Assembly: GCA_017591395.1 (NCBI GenBank)
Contig: WEDG01003476.1
Coordinates: 32,102 to 96,101, forward strand
Source of the DNA: Schistocephalus solidus
Taxonomy: Eukaryota > Platyhelminthes > Cestoda > Diphyllobothriidea > Diphyllobothriidae
DNA length: 64,000 nt
Reading direction: 5' to 3'
Positions 43,976-53,475 of this stretch are shown here, piece after piece. Position numbers and translations under genes: made by a program. The first letter of the stretch is position 1. Each line of letters starts with the position of its first letter. The notes under the pieces are model-generated. The model did not search any database, was not told the DNA's origin, and saw nothing but the letters and a program-made list of their open reading frames with translations.

Positions 43976-45239
43976 ATATGGTATTATACAAGCATTTATT
44001 GTTTTGAGCTTTTGAGATCGTACAGAATTCCAACCTCAGAGAAACAAAAATGACAAAAAGGGACGCTTGATTTATAAGGCAATGCAGTTGGCCAACGGCC
44101 AGCCAAGAGGTGGTTTCGCAGGGCAGGATAAGTGGGTGATAACTCGATACGCCGATTGCTGCAGTTGATTGAAGTGTTCCAGGCTTCGATCAAATCACGA
44201 CGATGCTGGCCTCTAGTTGGGACCTGAAAACTTAAACAAAATAAGTATGTGCTAAACTGACCTTCATTTTGAACTAAAGGAAAACCTGTCGAATATCGTC
44301 GAAAGCCACTACAAACAGTAGTGAAAATTTCAAAGAAATGATCCTCAATTACGTGATTTTATGGTTGATTTCAGTCACTACTTTGATGTCGAGTACGAGG
44401 CACGTTAGTCATTTACTCAGTCCATGGGATTTATCAGCGCCCCAGTCGTGCAAGATTCCCTGGACTGATTTAAGTTTCCAGCCCTCAGCGAACAGCTTGT
44501 GGAGGCGTAAGCTAGTACTGACTCTATGTTATGCTTGGGCATAACTTGATTTAAGGCCTTCGCATCAAAAGCTACATACTCCCCTCTAAAGTTTTGCAAA
44601 ACTTGTTTGCTCTGGAGGAGAGAATAATTCAGCGACTGCCCACGAGCACCCACTAGGAGACTCCCTCCGCCCGAGAGCTCCGAATTAAAATGTACTGAAT
44701 TGAGTGGCACTTGGTTCTCTGTTTGTCGGCTATAACTATCTTCGGATACCACGCACGCCCACATTGCCACCCAGCACTGTCATTCTGTGACATCTCCTAC
44801 GTCACGCATGAAAGAAAATGAGAACCTAGGTGAGTGACTGTTAAATCGGAAAGTATAGATCTCTACGCACCTTCTAACCTTGCAATACAAAGGTCTCATT
44901 CCAAACGATCATGTTATTTGGAGCATCTCATGCTCAATTAATCCTCATAAGAGCAGTCACTACCTTGACTCAGATAGCATTATAGAGGTTTGAGAGCATA
45001 CATCGTCAAGTGTCTTCGCCTCCTAGCCGCTCGGTCATGACGATGGTATGTGGCAAATATCCTTTCCAGGCGGTATCGCAGAGAAGATTTGTTTGCAATT
45101 TGTAAGACGGAAACAGCCATTCGATCCTATTTACATTTTTTGGCCCCAGTACAAAAATGTGGGATGAGGTGAACGAAAAAGAGTTCGTTTCATTTGCTCA
45201 CGATCATAGACATTCCTTTGTTGTCCTTGTTTTTACCAG
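43976..45239. other. Region upstream of the innexin gene, nothing recognised
   Basis: No promoter, upstream exon or repeat identified. 45,213-45,239 is a pyrimidine-rich splice acceptor (CTTTGTTGTCCTTGTTTTTACCAG) leading into innexin exon 1. Confidence 0.4.
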
Positions 45240-45252
45240 GCCCACAGTCAGA

Positions 45253-45565
45253 ATGGTTGGATCCGAGTTCATTGAGTACATTTCCAAGTTCCACGTAACG
45301 ACCTATGCCGGCGTGGAGGACTTTGCCGACAAGTTCAACTTCCTCATCACCGTCATGGTGCTTAGCCTCTGCACCGTCATCATCACGGTGAAGCAGTACA
45401 TAATGAAACCCATAGCCTGTTACATCGCCACCGAGGTGGGCGGCAGCAATCTGCTCAACTATGTGGAGAACTATTGTTGGGTGCAGGGAACTCTGCCCAT
45501 TTCGTACGCTGGCAAGATGCCTTCCACGGAGCAGGAGTGGCAGGAACTTGATAAGCAGAAAATCC
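45253..45565 (+). CDS. Innexin, coding exon 1
   Basis: Residues 1-104 of an invertebrate gap-junction protein that forms cell-cell channels in the plasma membrane. The start MVGSEF is chosen because a splice acceptor (AG at 45,238-45,239) lies 13 nt before it and flatworm innexins begin this way. An in-frame ATG at 45,157 would read through that acceptor. Residues 1-28 are the cytoplasmic N-terminus and about 29-50 form membrane segment 1. Cys56 and Cys75 (in NYCW) are the two conserved cysteines of extracellular loop 1. The exon ends at a perfect donor GTAAGT (45,566), leaving one base of a codon. The donor, acceptor and phase join exactly to exon 2 (KI-L-YYQWV). Confidence 0.93.
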
Positions 45566-45734
45566 GTAAGTACCGCCTCCCCTACTACGACGCTAAAGTT
45601 CTTCCTTTTCTCCTCCTCGTGTGTGGCTTTAACCCGGCTTTGTTGGCAACACCAGTAGCTACTCGTGTTGAACCTGACCTAGCGAGCAGGCGCATGCGAA
45701 CCTGACTGTAGAACAGAGGGTAGGGATTACTCCT

Positions 45735-46060
45735 ATGAGCTGCTAAACAGAAGACGATAATAGGAATGCCCCCACCCAATTAACAAAGGTAGCCCCACGG
45801 AGTGGTAAATATTCCCACGTCCTTACCCTGTAGCCGTCCAGGATGAGAGTCGACATAGAAAAGGGACAAGAGGAAGGGAACGCCGCAACGGCTGGTACAA
45901 CCCCAACTTACACACCAACCGTAGCCCTTCTTGAGTGAAAACTCGCCCTAACCTTAAACTTAACTCTAAACTCAACCCTAAACCTAACCCCGGGAAATGA
46001 GGGCTAGGTTTAAGGTTAGGGTTGGAGTTTGAGCTATCTACAGTATTAGGGTCTAGGGTA
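45735..46060 (+). repeat. Dispersed CCCTAA-rich repeat in innexin intron 1, with internal inverted repeat
   Basis: AATAGGAATGCCC..CAATTAACAAAGGTAGCCCC..AATATTCCCACGTCCTTACCC follows the 26.85-kb copy. From about 45,950 CCCTAACC words are followed by their reverse complement (AACCCTAAACCTAACCCC then GGGCTAGGTTTAAGGTTAGGG, about 45,974-46,022). Confidence 0.6.
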
Positions 46061-46484
46061 GGATTAGTGTCAAGATAAGGGCCATAATTTCATGCCTATG
46101 TTGATGTTTATGTTAGGGATTCCAGATGGATTCTGACCGACCGACACCTCAGCGTGGCAGACACAGCGCAAGGAATCCCGGAGGCTCATGCGTTGACATT
46201 GAAACATTCCTGCTTTATGTTGACGGCTTAGCTTGGCGGTGGAGGCGATCACAATTCATTATCCAAGACTCGAAGTCTGCTTTATCCCTGACCGTGAAAA
46301 AGGTGATCACGAAGGGAAGTGTGCGTTGGCGTCCGTCGCTATAACTGGGCGAAAAATGACAAATATAAGAAGTATTTATCGTAGAGTGTTTTTTTCAGAC
46401 ACAGGATTTAAACCTGGACATCTTTTATAAGACCTACAAGCACTTGCTCATATAATTGATGAGGATGCTGAGGAGGATGGTGCC

Positions 46485-46770
46485 ATCTCGGCACCCCAAC
46501 TGTCCTCACTCCATGGGGTCCGAGCCAGGCGTGGCGGCACACCTAGGGAGTGGCTCCGGCCGCGCCAGCCACCTGCGCTCTCTCAAGCCTCCGGTCTTCT
46601 TGACTTGGTCATGAAACAGGACAAATTTGGGAGAGAAGGAGAGAGTGCGATAGATGCATTACAAATCCACTACCACTTTAATCTAATTAACGAGCTGTTC
46701 ATCGTCCATGCAGTACCTTGCTTTGGGGCACGTGTTAGACCTCGTTGAAATCGACGGTCGAAAGGTCAAC
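46485..46770 (+). mobile_element. Zf-LINE 3' tail relic in innexin intron 1
   Basis: GGCGTGGCGGCACACCTAGGGAGTGGC..CCGCGCCAGCCACCTGCG..CTCCGGTCTTCTTGAC...GACCTCGTTGAAATCGACGGTC is the last roughly 280 bp of the Zf-LINE, diverged, in the same orientation as the gene. Typical 5'-truncated insertion. Confidence 0.75.
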
Positions 46771-47149
46771 TATGCAAGGAACGTACCCACGCAATCTATA
46801 CTGCAGTATCTTACCCAATGGCCCCGTCCACTCACTTTGGACCCCCTTTACCAGTGGAGTCATGTGTTAAGCGGAACAGCCTGTACGTAAAATTTCTTAA
46901 AACAGATTGCATATCAAAATATAAATTTACTGCGAAAACCAATATATGTCTGACTCCCAAACGCCCACTGTAGTGGAACGCCAAAAGTTAAAAGGCAGAG
47001 ATGCGATAAGCAGCATTTACCTGGCGAGACTGCTAGGTGAAGTAAAATAGCCTGCGAGTACCTCGTTTGGATGTTTAGGCGGTTTTTTCGTGCTCGTTCC
47101 TGATTGGTTGCTCTTTTCGCCTCCCTCCCCTTCCCCCCCTCCCGCACAG

Positions 47150-47361
47150 TGTACTACCAGTGGGTGCCTTTCGTGCTTGGCCTACAGTGCGTCCTCTTCT
47201 ACATCCCGCGTGTCATATGGCAAGCCATCTGCTACAACCGGACCGGCACAGATCTCGAGAACTTGATCAGCCAGTCAGTGAATGCGGTTCACGCTAAGGA
47301 AAATGATCGCCAGGGCATTGTCAATGATCTGGTCGCAATGGTGGAACACTTGCTATTCCAG
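47150..47361 (+). CDS. Innexin, coding exon 2
   Basis: Residues 105-175. Opens, after the split Leu codon, with YYQWVPFV, the family signature, then membrane segment 2 (about 107-128) with the conserved Pro124-x3-Trp128 (PRVIW). The remainder is the start of the cytoplasmic loop (NRTGTDLENLISQSV...LLFQ). Acceptor CCCCCCTCCCGCACAG at 47,134-47,149; donor CAG-GTGAGT at 47,362. The exon ends on a codon boundary, which matches the frame of exon 3 at its acceptor. Confidence 0.93.
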
Positions 47362-47703
47362 GTGAGTGCTCTCTTTTCGGTGGCCCTTGCGCGCACAATT
47401 TATGCACTACCTGATGTGCAGCTTACACATGCTTCTGAAAGCAAAGGAGTGGAGGCTAAAACCGCCTAGGAAATTTCCAGGCCGACGTGGGCGCCATTGG
47501 TCTCCTGTGATTGGTCACTGCTGCAGGCGCGCGAGGCAAACGCGATGGTAGCAGCACTGGGGCGGGAAGAAAAATTCCGATGACCAGGTACATTGGTCCA
47601 ATCAGGGTTCGCTCCCCCTCGGACTTGTTGGTGCAAGCAGTCTATCCTGTGCTGATTCTATTCCCACCAGCTCTGGTAACACACGCGGTTTTTATTTTTG
47701 CAG

Positions 47704-47725
47704 CTGTTTCCCCCTGGCTTCACAG
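47704..47725 (+). other. Possible 22-nt microexon in innexin intron 2
   Basis: A 22-base stretch between a strong acceptor (TTTTTATTTTTGCAG, ending 47,703) and a strong donor (CACAG-GTAAGA, 47,726). Its length is not a multiple of three. Including it would need a different, weaker acceptor for exon 3 (about 52,402 or 52,411). Could be a cryptic exon. Confidence 0.3.
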
Positions 47726-48099
47726 GTAAGATCGCAATCCACTCCTCCAACGTCAAGTTTGCATGCCTTTTTATTTATTTTTTTCGGCATGATCCCCATG
47801 GCTAATCATGACGTCGTCTCTGCGTCTTCAATTGCATGTGCAAGCCAACGTCCCTGTGTTCCTCATTTGCATGTGCTATTTGTTTCTTTATATATGTCTG
47901 TTTTCTCCTCCTCGTTGTCACTGCTCGTTGTCCGGTCTTCTTTCCAGCTACCCCATACCCTTGGCAAATGTGATCGCATTTCGTAGGTCACACGTGGAAC
48001 CAGAATACACGCTGACTGATGCCGAGAACAGCCTTTAGGTCAGACAGTTTTTTACAACTAAGAACCAGTCTTTCAGGGGTTTTTGTGTTGAATGGAGTT

Positions 48100-48168
48100 G
48101 TCGACCTTCAGCTTTTTAATCTCCTTCGAAAATAATCACTAACTTGAAGTAAATCGGTCGTAATGAAA
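48100..48168 (+). repeat. Single arm of the foldback family
   Basis: AGCTTTTTAATCTCCTTCGAAAATAATCACTAACTTGAAGTAAATC matches the left arm of the hairpin at 38,122. No opposing arm follows. Confidence 0.6.
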
Positions 48169-48471
48169 CTTCCTAGTCTCATACAAAGGCAGAATATCGA
48201 TGAACCACGTGTCTTGGCTTTCAGTTAGGTCTGTCTGCTAAATTGCGCAATATATGATATTCTAAGGTCTAAGAGAATCAAGAAACCTGATAACAATGCA
48301 AGTGACGTTCGGGGGGAATTATGAATTCGGGATGGACTACGAACGTCCCATTTGCCTTTGTGGCTCCGATTGGACGTTTTCCACCACGTGTTACCCAAAG
48401 TGGCCGCTGCAGCTGGGACTTGCGCGTGAGCCAGTTTGATGGTGGTGCTAGACTTACACCGCATCTGTCGC

Positions 48472-48498
48472 ACTTTCTCTCTTTCTCTCTCTCTCTCT
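48472..48498. repeat. CT-rich microsatellite
   Basis: CACTTTCTCTCTTTCTCTCTCTCTCTCTGT within innexin intron 2. Confidence 0.8.
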
Positions 48499-49978
48499 GT
48501 CCTACCTCTCTTAATTTGCTCCAACGACAAGATAAAACCAAGAGGACAGGAAATGAATATAAGCACAGTAGCTGACAAAGCTGAAGACCTCGTGTGCGCG
48601 GACCACACACGAGCTGGCCACCACTGCATTTAACAGTCAGTTCAAATCACATCTAGTTAAAAGGCTATAAGGGTCACATTGAGCGAAAACTGTTGCAACT
48701 AACAGTTTTGAGCGCATACAAGCCATCCCATCAGATGGCAACCTTTCAAAACGCGACTTTTAACGCGCCGGAGTTATTGTACTGAGACATGCGGTTTTGT
48801 GCCGTGAGGATGGATTCCTTGATACTGAACGCAAGCTCATTCCTAGGCACCAGTCGACTGGCCAAGCTTGTCACTTAACGGGTGACTGGAATGGGGCGCA
48901 TTAGCCTACGCAGCATGAAGATCTACGTTTAAGACGTGGCATCACACACATAATCGGCGATAGTTATGGGCTCACGTGGACTCACCATAGTCCGATCCAA
49001 CGCATATGCAGTACAGCTCGTTGTGGGGACTGGTATAGGGCCCGTCATGTCGATAGTCAAGAGAGAGAAGAAAAAACAATAGTCATTATTTTGAAGGGAT
49101 CATTCAAAAATTTCCACAAAAATAGTGGCTCCATTCACTGAGACCAGAATCAAAAGGTTAAAACTGGACATCTAATGGGAGACAATCGCAATCTCAGTTT
49201 CTGGATTCCTGTCTCTTTACACGTGAGATAGCGTGCTAGAAACGGTAGCACAGAACGCTGGTTTACCAATGTGCGGCAAAAGATATGTCGAAAGCCTCGG
49301 CTCATGGGACGGGAAGACTCCATGACAATTAGGTCAGAGTGGAGGGGATGGACAGCATCGTCAAGAATTTGATTAGTGAATTGTTTGACCGTTGTGAGGT
49401 GTGGTTCTATTACTGTATCCACTAAAAAAAAATATAAGAAACACCGACAGCAGCAGAGAGCATTCGGAGGATGCGTTTTAAAATCCGCAAATCCTCTTCA
49501 AGCGATGCTGGAAAAATAACAGGAGAAAAGAGGGGGAGAATACAAACGTCCATAAATTGCCAGATTAGGGATTTAGTTGTGTAGTACGAACGTAAACGGT
49601 GAATATAATAAAGAAGTGTATGCATTTTAGTAAACAGAGTATCAATATGAAGGGAGATGGAAATATTGGATGTTAGCATGACGCCGAGGTACCGGAAGGA
49701 GGAAACCTCTTTGGACAGGACGTCCAGCGGTTTAAGACTAGAAGTGGACCGCAGTATAAAAACACACTGAACACATTTTTGCTTGTTCAGAAGAAGATCA
49801 TTGTTTGACGACCATGCTGAGACATGGTCAAGACCATCATTCAAAGGCTGGAGATGCGTCTAATCTAAAAGAGGATGGTTAAAAACCATATCATCGGTAT
49901 ATTTTATATACAGAGATTTATTTAGGGATCTCAAATCATCAGTGTGGAGGGAGAAGAGGTGAGGGGATAAAATGACAC

Positions 49979-50252
49979 TTGCATTCGTCGATGAACGCTC
50001 ACCGATCGCTAACGGAACTTACTCGTCCCGCTCTGCCTTGAGGCTCAATCTCAAGCCCCGCCAGCAGCCGCGCAGCGGCTAGCAGTAGAATCGGCAGATG
50101 AATAGAGCGTTGAACTTCTGATCAATGGGTCGCGGGTTCGATCCTCGGGTGGTGCACCCCCTGGGGTTGGGTATGACTGGCTGATGACGGCTAACGAGCC
50201 GGAAATGGCCGTTCCAGTCTCCCTTGTCTCTGCTGACTACATTCATCTGCCT
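49979..50252 (+). repeat. Hammerhead SINE inserted in LINE-2 RT, with target-site duplication
   Basis: About 274 bp bounded by identical 12-mers ATAAAATGACAC at 49,967-49,978 and 50,253-50,264. Order: a leader (GAACGCTCACCGATCGCTAACGG), a tRNA-like part with B box GGTTCGATCC (50,135-50,144), and the hammerhead tail. Removing it rejoins the LINE-2 RT frame between motif A and motif C. This composition (tRNA head plus hammerhead) is that of schistosome Sm-alpha elements. Mobilisation would depend on a LINE. Confidence 0.88.
50175..50219 (+). ncRNA. Type I hammerhead ribozyme in innexin intron 2
   Basis: All core parts are visible: stem I GACTGG (50,175-50,180) with CCAGTC (50,214-50,219), CTGATGA (50,181-50,187), stem II CGGCT-AACG-AGCCG (50,188-50,201) with five Watson-Crick pairs, and GAAA (50,202-50,205). 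A minimal stem III A-U/G-U around GGCC (50,205-50,212) follows, then T50213 as the cleavage base. Predicted cleavage lies between 50,213 and 50,214. The very short stem III with self-complementary GGCC suggests activity as a dimer. Orientation is sense relative to the innexin gene. Confidence 0.85.
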
Positions 50253-50470
50253 ATAAAATGACACCCTCAAGAACTCCGCAGTTTTTATGAAGGACCACTG
50301 ATTTCTACCTGCCAGATTGAACGATTTGAGTGTGGGAAGTAAAATAGTCTTCGAGCCAAGAAACCGCCCAAACGGGGGAGCCGCAGGAGAATGTTTTGTT
50401 AAGTAGGAAATGGCGCGGGGGTTGTATTGAAGACAGAGGAGTAGTCAATAAATGCGCACGCGTACGCACG

Positions 50471-51744
50471 GCAGCCTGCATTTAAGTCTCTTAGAGCAGA
50501 ATGGACCGGAAGAGCAACTGCGCCTGGCCTTGTATGATCACGTCAGATTTACGATAGTGACGAATGAACTGAAGTGCCATGGGATGGCCTCCCCCAGAGG
50601 TAACTTCACTCCCTCTTCCCACTTCCCGTCGATCAGTCAGCTGGCTCTGGACTTGCGCACAATGGAAGAGAGAGTTGTAATATTCCTTCTGCGCCTGCCC
50701 CACTCGACCCGAGCCCGCAAATCTCACATGAGTGAGAATGCCATAGTCGCGAAGTCAGTAGACGTCAATGAAGATTGGAAAAATCGTTTTTTTTTCTTAC
50801 TCCTGCCTCCACGCCCCACATCCATGTATGGAAGTGGCAGGGATCTTTTATCTTTCCCTCCGTGACACTGACATTTGGCTACCTAGCGACGACAGAAATG
50901 GCATACACTGTCATTTCGGTCTCAAATTTCTTCGTCAGTAGTCCTTTTTTTGAGTCCGCGTGCATTTTAAGCACATCGAGTAATAAGCATGTCTAGCCCA
51001 GCAGGTACTCCGGTTGGGATCTTATGATGGATTTTTCACACACAGCACAGTATACCGTTCGATGTTTGGACGGAAACAGAGGAATCTTGCTACTGACTTT
51101 GAGAGCAGTTAAGTCAACTGCATACACACACATTAGGGTCAGACGCGAAGCGTTCTCTTCTGGCGAATTGGAAACAGTCACGAGAACCAGCAGTTGAAAC
51201 TCAACAGTCCCCACGCTTGGACTCTTGGTTCGTGACTCGTATGTTCGATGGATGATAGAATAATATCCAGAGCAGACCAATTAAGGTCTGGAATAATTGA
51301 AGCCTCTCGGACTCGAAACTTTAAGTCGGGGTTTGAGAACTGGACGACGATCAGCGGAGTAGTCATTCCACTTTCTGAACTTCTAAACTGATTTCTTTTT
51401 TAATTTCCGTATTTTAAATTCTAAAAGAAAGAAATGCAAGATTCGACGCAGGAATCTAATAATAAAGTTGTTCTAATGCAATTACTTTAACTATTCAAAT
51501 TTAAAAAATAGCTTTTAAGACAGCATGAACCGCTTTGAGTGCCAACTTTTATGCATCAACTGATCTCCCTTTGCAGACAACTTATGAACTAGTAAAATTA
51601 AATCCCTATTTTTACAGAACAGGGGTCTTAAAAAGATTGGTTGAGGCCAACCAACTTAAAAAGGACTGTATAAAAGGAAGCTCTTTTGAAAAGAAAATGG
51701 TGTATCTAAGATATCATGGGTGGTATCAGGGTGGTATTTGGGAT
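50471..51744. other. Intronic stretch, nothing recognised
   Basis: Open frame 50,452-50,865 overlaps the LINE-2 relic end and has no domain. No conserved splice-site pair found. Confidence 0.35.
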
Positions 51745-52330
51745 CTTAAACGCACCACAGTCCGATCCATCGCATATGCAACGCAGCCCATTGTGGGGAC
51801 TGGTCTAGGGTCCGTCGTGTCGATGGTCGAGAGAGAGAGAGAGGTACTCTTTTTTTGAACGTATCCTTCTACATTTTCCACAAAAACAGTGGCTCCATTC
51901 ACTGGGAGCATAACCAAAGGGTAAAACTGACATCTAATGGGAGACAATTCCAATCTCAGTTTCTGGATTTCTGTCTCGTTGCACGTAAGATAGCGGGCTA
52001 GAAACGGTAGCACAAAACGCTGGTTTGCCGATGTATGGCAAAAGATATCTCGGAAGCCTAGGCACATGAGACGGAAAGACTTCACGACAGTTATGTCGTA
52101 TGGTAGGTCGTGTGTGGTAGGAACGTCAACGGCGAATATAATAAAGAAGTTTACGAATTTTAGTAAACAGTGTATCAATATGAAGGTAGAATGAAAGATT
52201 GGATGTCAGCGTGACGCTAGGGTACCGGAAGGAGGAAACCTCGTTAGGCTGGACGTCCACTAGAAGTGGACCGCAGTAGTAAAACACTGAACAGATTTTT
52301 GCTTGTTCAGAAGAAGACTATTGTCTGGAA
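51745..52330 (-). mobile_element. Second LINE-2 relic in innexin intron 2
   Basis: Colinear with 48,970-49,830 (CTTGTTCAGAAGAAG..TTGTTTG end, GGTACCGGAAGGAGGAAACCTC, LPFLARYLTCNETEIQKLRL and the 3' UTR with AACAGTGGCTCCATTCACTG). An internal deletion removes roughly 49,340-49,580 of the other copy. Same orientation, 2.8 kb apart. Confidence 0.75.
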
Positions 52331-52446
52331 GTAGGGATCTGAAACTCTTTTTTAAACTGCCATATTAGTTTTATTGGAATCTGTAGCCAAGTTTAATGAT
52401 AGCAAAATTAGCTATGAATAACACACCTTGTCCGCGTTATTTGCAG

Positions 52447-53388
52447 CAACAAAAAAGGACGTGCATGAAGCCCTCTTCGTCGCTCCTCTCCCGCAGGGCT
52501 ACAGGGCACCCTGAGCAGGTCAACATTCTGGAAGATTCCAGCAACAGCCACCCGAAACGCAGACTGGGTGGTCACTACAGGTCCATGCCAATGTTGGGTC
52601 AGCACCGTGGCACCTTCATCGTGGCAGCTTATATGCTCGTCAAGTTGCTCTACTTGGCCAATGCCATCGGTCAAATCTTCCTCATGCAGTCATTCCTTGG
52701 CTTTAACAACAGTGACAGGCCCTTCGGCTTCCAGGTCCTCGACAACATCATTCGAGGCCACGACTGGGAGATGACCCTGGTCTTCCCGCGGGTGGGTTTC
52801 TGCTTTACGCAGATGAAACTGCTCGGTGTTCAGACCAACGGTGTCACCGCTCAATGTGCCCTGCCCGTGAACATGCTCAACGAGAAGATCTACATCTTCC
52901 TATGGTGGTGGATCCTAGCCGCCATCATCATCACCCTCATCAGTTTCGTCCTCTGGTTGATTCGCCTTTGCAGTCGTTCGCGAGAGGCCAACTACATCGC
53001 AAAGTACATTGACCTTGGTGACGATCTGATTCCCTACGACGAACATGATGCCTTCCGGTTCGCCACCTGCTTCCTTCGCCGTGACGGCATGTTCCTCATT
53101 CGCATGATCCGGGTCAACGCGGGTGATGTGATCGCTGCAGAAGTAGTGAATCGTCTCTGGGAGCGGTATCTCCAGCGTCAGAAGGAGGGCACTCGAAACC
53201 CACTCAACAACTACCTTGTCCCTCCTGTGGGCTGGAATACGCCGTTGGAGAAAGGTGGAAACACTGATGACCCCGTAGTGCGGAACCGTGCAGAAGCAGG
53301 AAAAGAGCAGCTCTACCCTCCAGTAGAACCACACGCTCCCTCAGCTCCCAATGACGGCGAGAAACGCAATCCACGAAGCATCGTATAG
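52447..53388 (+). CDS. Innexin, coding exon 3 (C-terminal)
   Basis: Residues 176-488 and the TAG stop, in phase with exon 2 from acceptor TTATTTGCAG (ends 52,446). Rest of the cytoplasmic loop to about 230, membrane segment 3 about 231-255 (FIVAAYMLVKLLYLANAIGQ), extracellular loop 2 with conserved Cys294 and Cys312 (PRVGFCF and QCALPVNMLNEKIYIF), membrane segment 4 about 323-348, then a cytoplasmic tail ending in a Pro/Asn-rich stretch. 488 residues fits the family. No clear AATAAA was seen in the next 150 bp. Residues 176-215 are the least certain because alternative acceptors exist (52,496; 52,402). Confidence 0.92.
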   Translation, partial: QQKRTCMKPSSSLLSRRATGHPEQVNILEDSSNSHPKRRLGGHYRSMPMLGQHRGTFIVAAYMLVKLLYLANAIGQIFLMQSFLGFNNSDRPFGFQVLDNIIRGHDWEMTLVFPRVGFCFTQMKLLGVQTNGVTAQCALPVNMLNEKIYIFLWWWILAAIIITLISFVLWLIRLCSRSREANYIAKYIDLGDDLIPYDEHDAFRFATCFLRRDGMFLIRMIRVNAGDVIAAEVVNRLWERYLQRQKEGTRNPLNNYLVPPVGWNTPLEKGGNTDDPVVRNRAEAGKEQLYPPVEPHAPSAPNDGEKRNPRSIV

Positions 53389-53453
53389 GCAGTCACCGCC
53401 TCGACCTCCTTTCTTTGCGCCGGATCTTTCACAAAAATCCGAAACTGCGAGCG

Positions 53454-53475
53454 CACACACACACACACACACACA
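53454..53475. repeat. (CA)11 microsatellite in innexin 3' region
   Basis: Eleven uninterrupted CA units, 66 bp after the stop codon, so probably in the 3' UTR. Confidence 0.9.

Larger units (their letters stand above)
48970..50470 (-). mobile_element. LINE-2 RT relic in innexin intron 2, split by a SINE
   Basis: CR1/Jockey-type RT in antisense to the gene. Reading down the - strand: AFIDYSSVFNTTP (motif A, about 50,465-50,425), then, across the SINE, GVILSPHLFSLHTDDL (about 49,975-49,930), YTDDM (motif C, about 49,902), AWSSNNDLLLNKQKCVQCVF, VSSFRYLGVMLTSNIS (open frame 49,844-49,422), and the C-terminal end SVLPFLARYLTC (open frame 49,422-49,150). 48,970-49,150 is 3' UTR shared with the next copy. 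Several stops; 5' end missing. Confidence 0.82.

Noticed and set aside
45157..45252. Upstream ATG of the innexin open frame as start
   Set aside because: A strong splice acceptor lies between this ATG and MVGSEF, and the extra residues do not resemble an innexin N-terminus.
48321..48633. Open frames across the CT microsatellite
   Set aside because: Low-complexity translation inside an intron; different frames on both strands are equally open.
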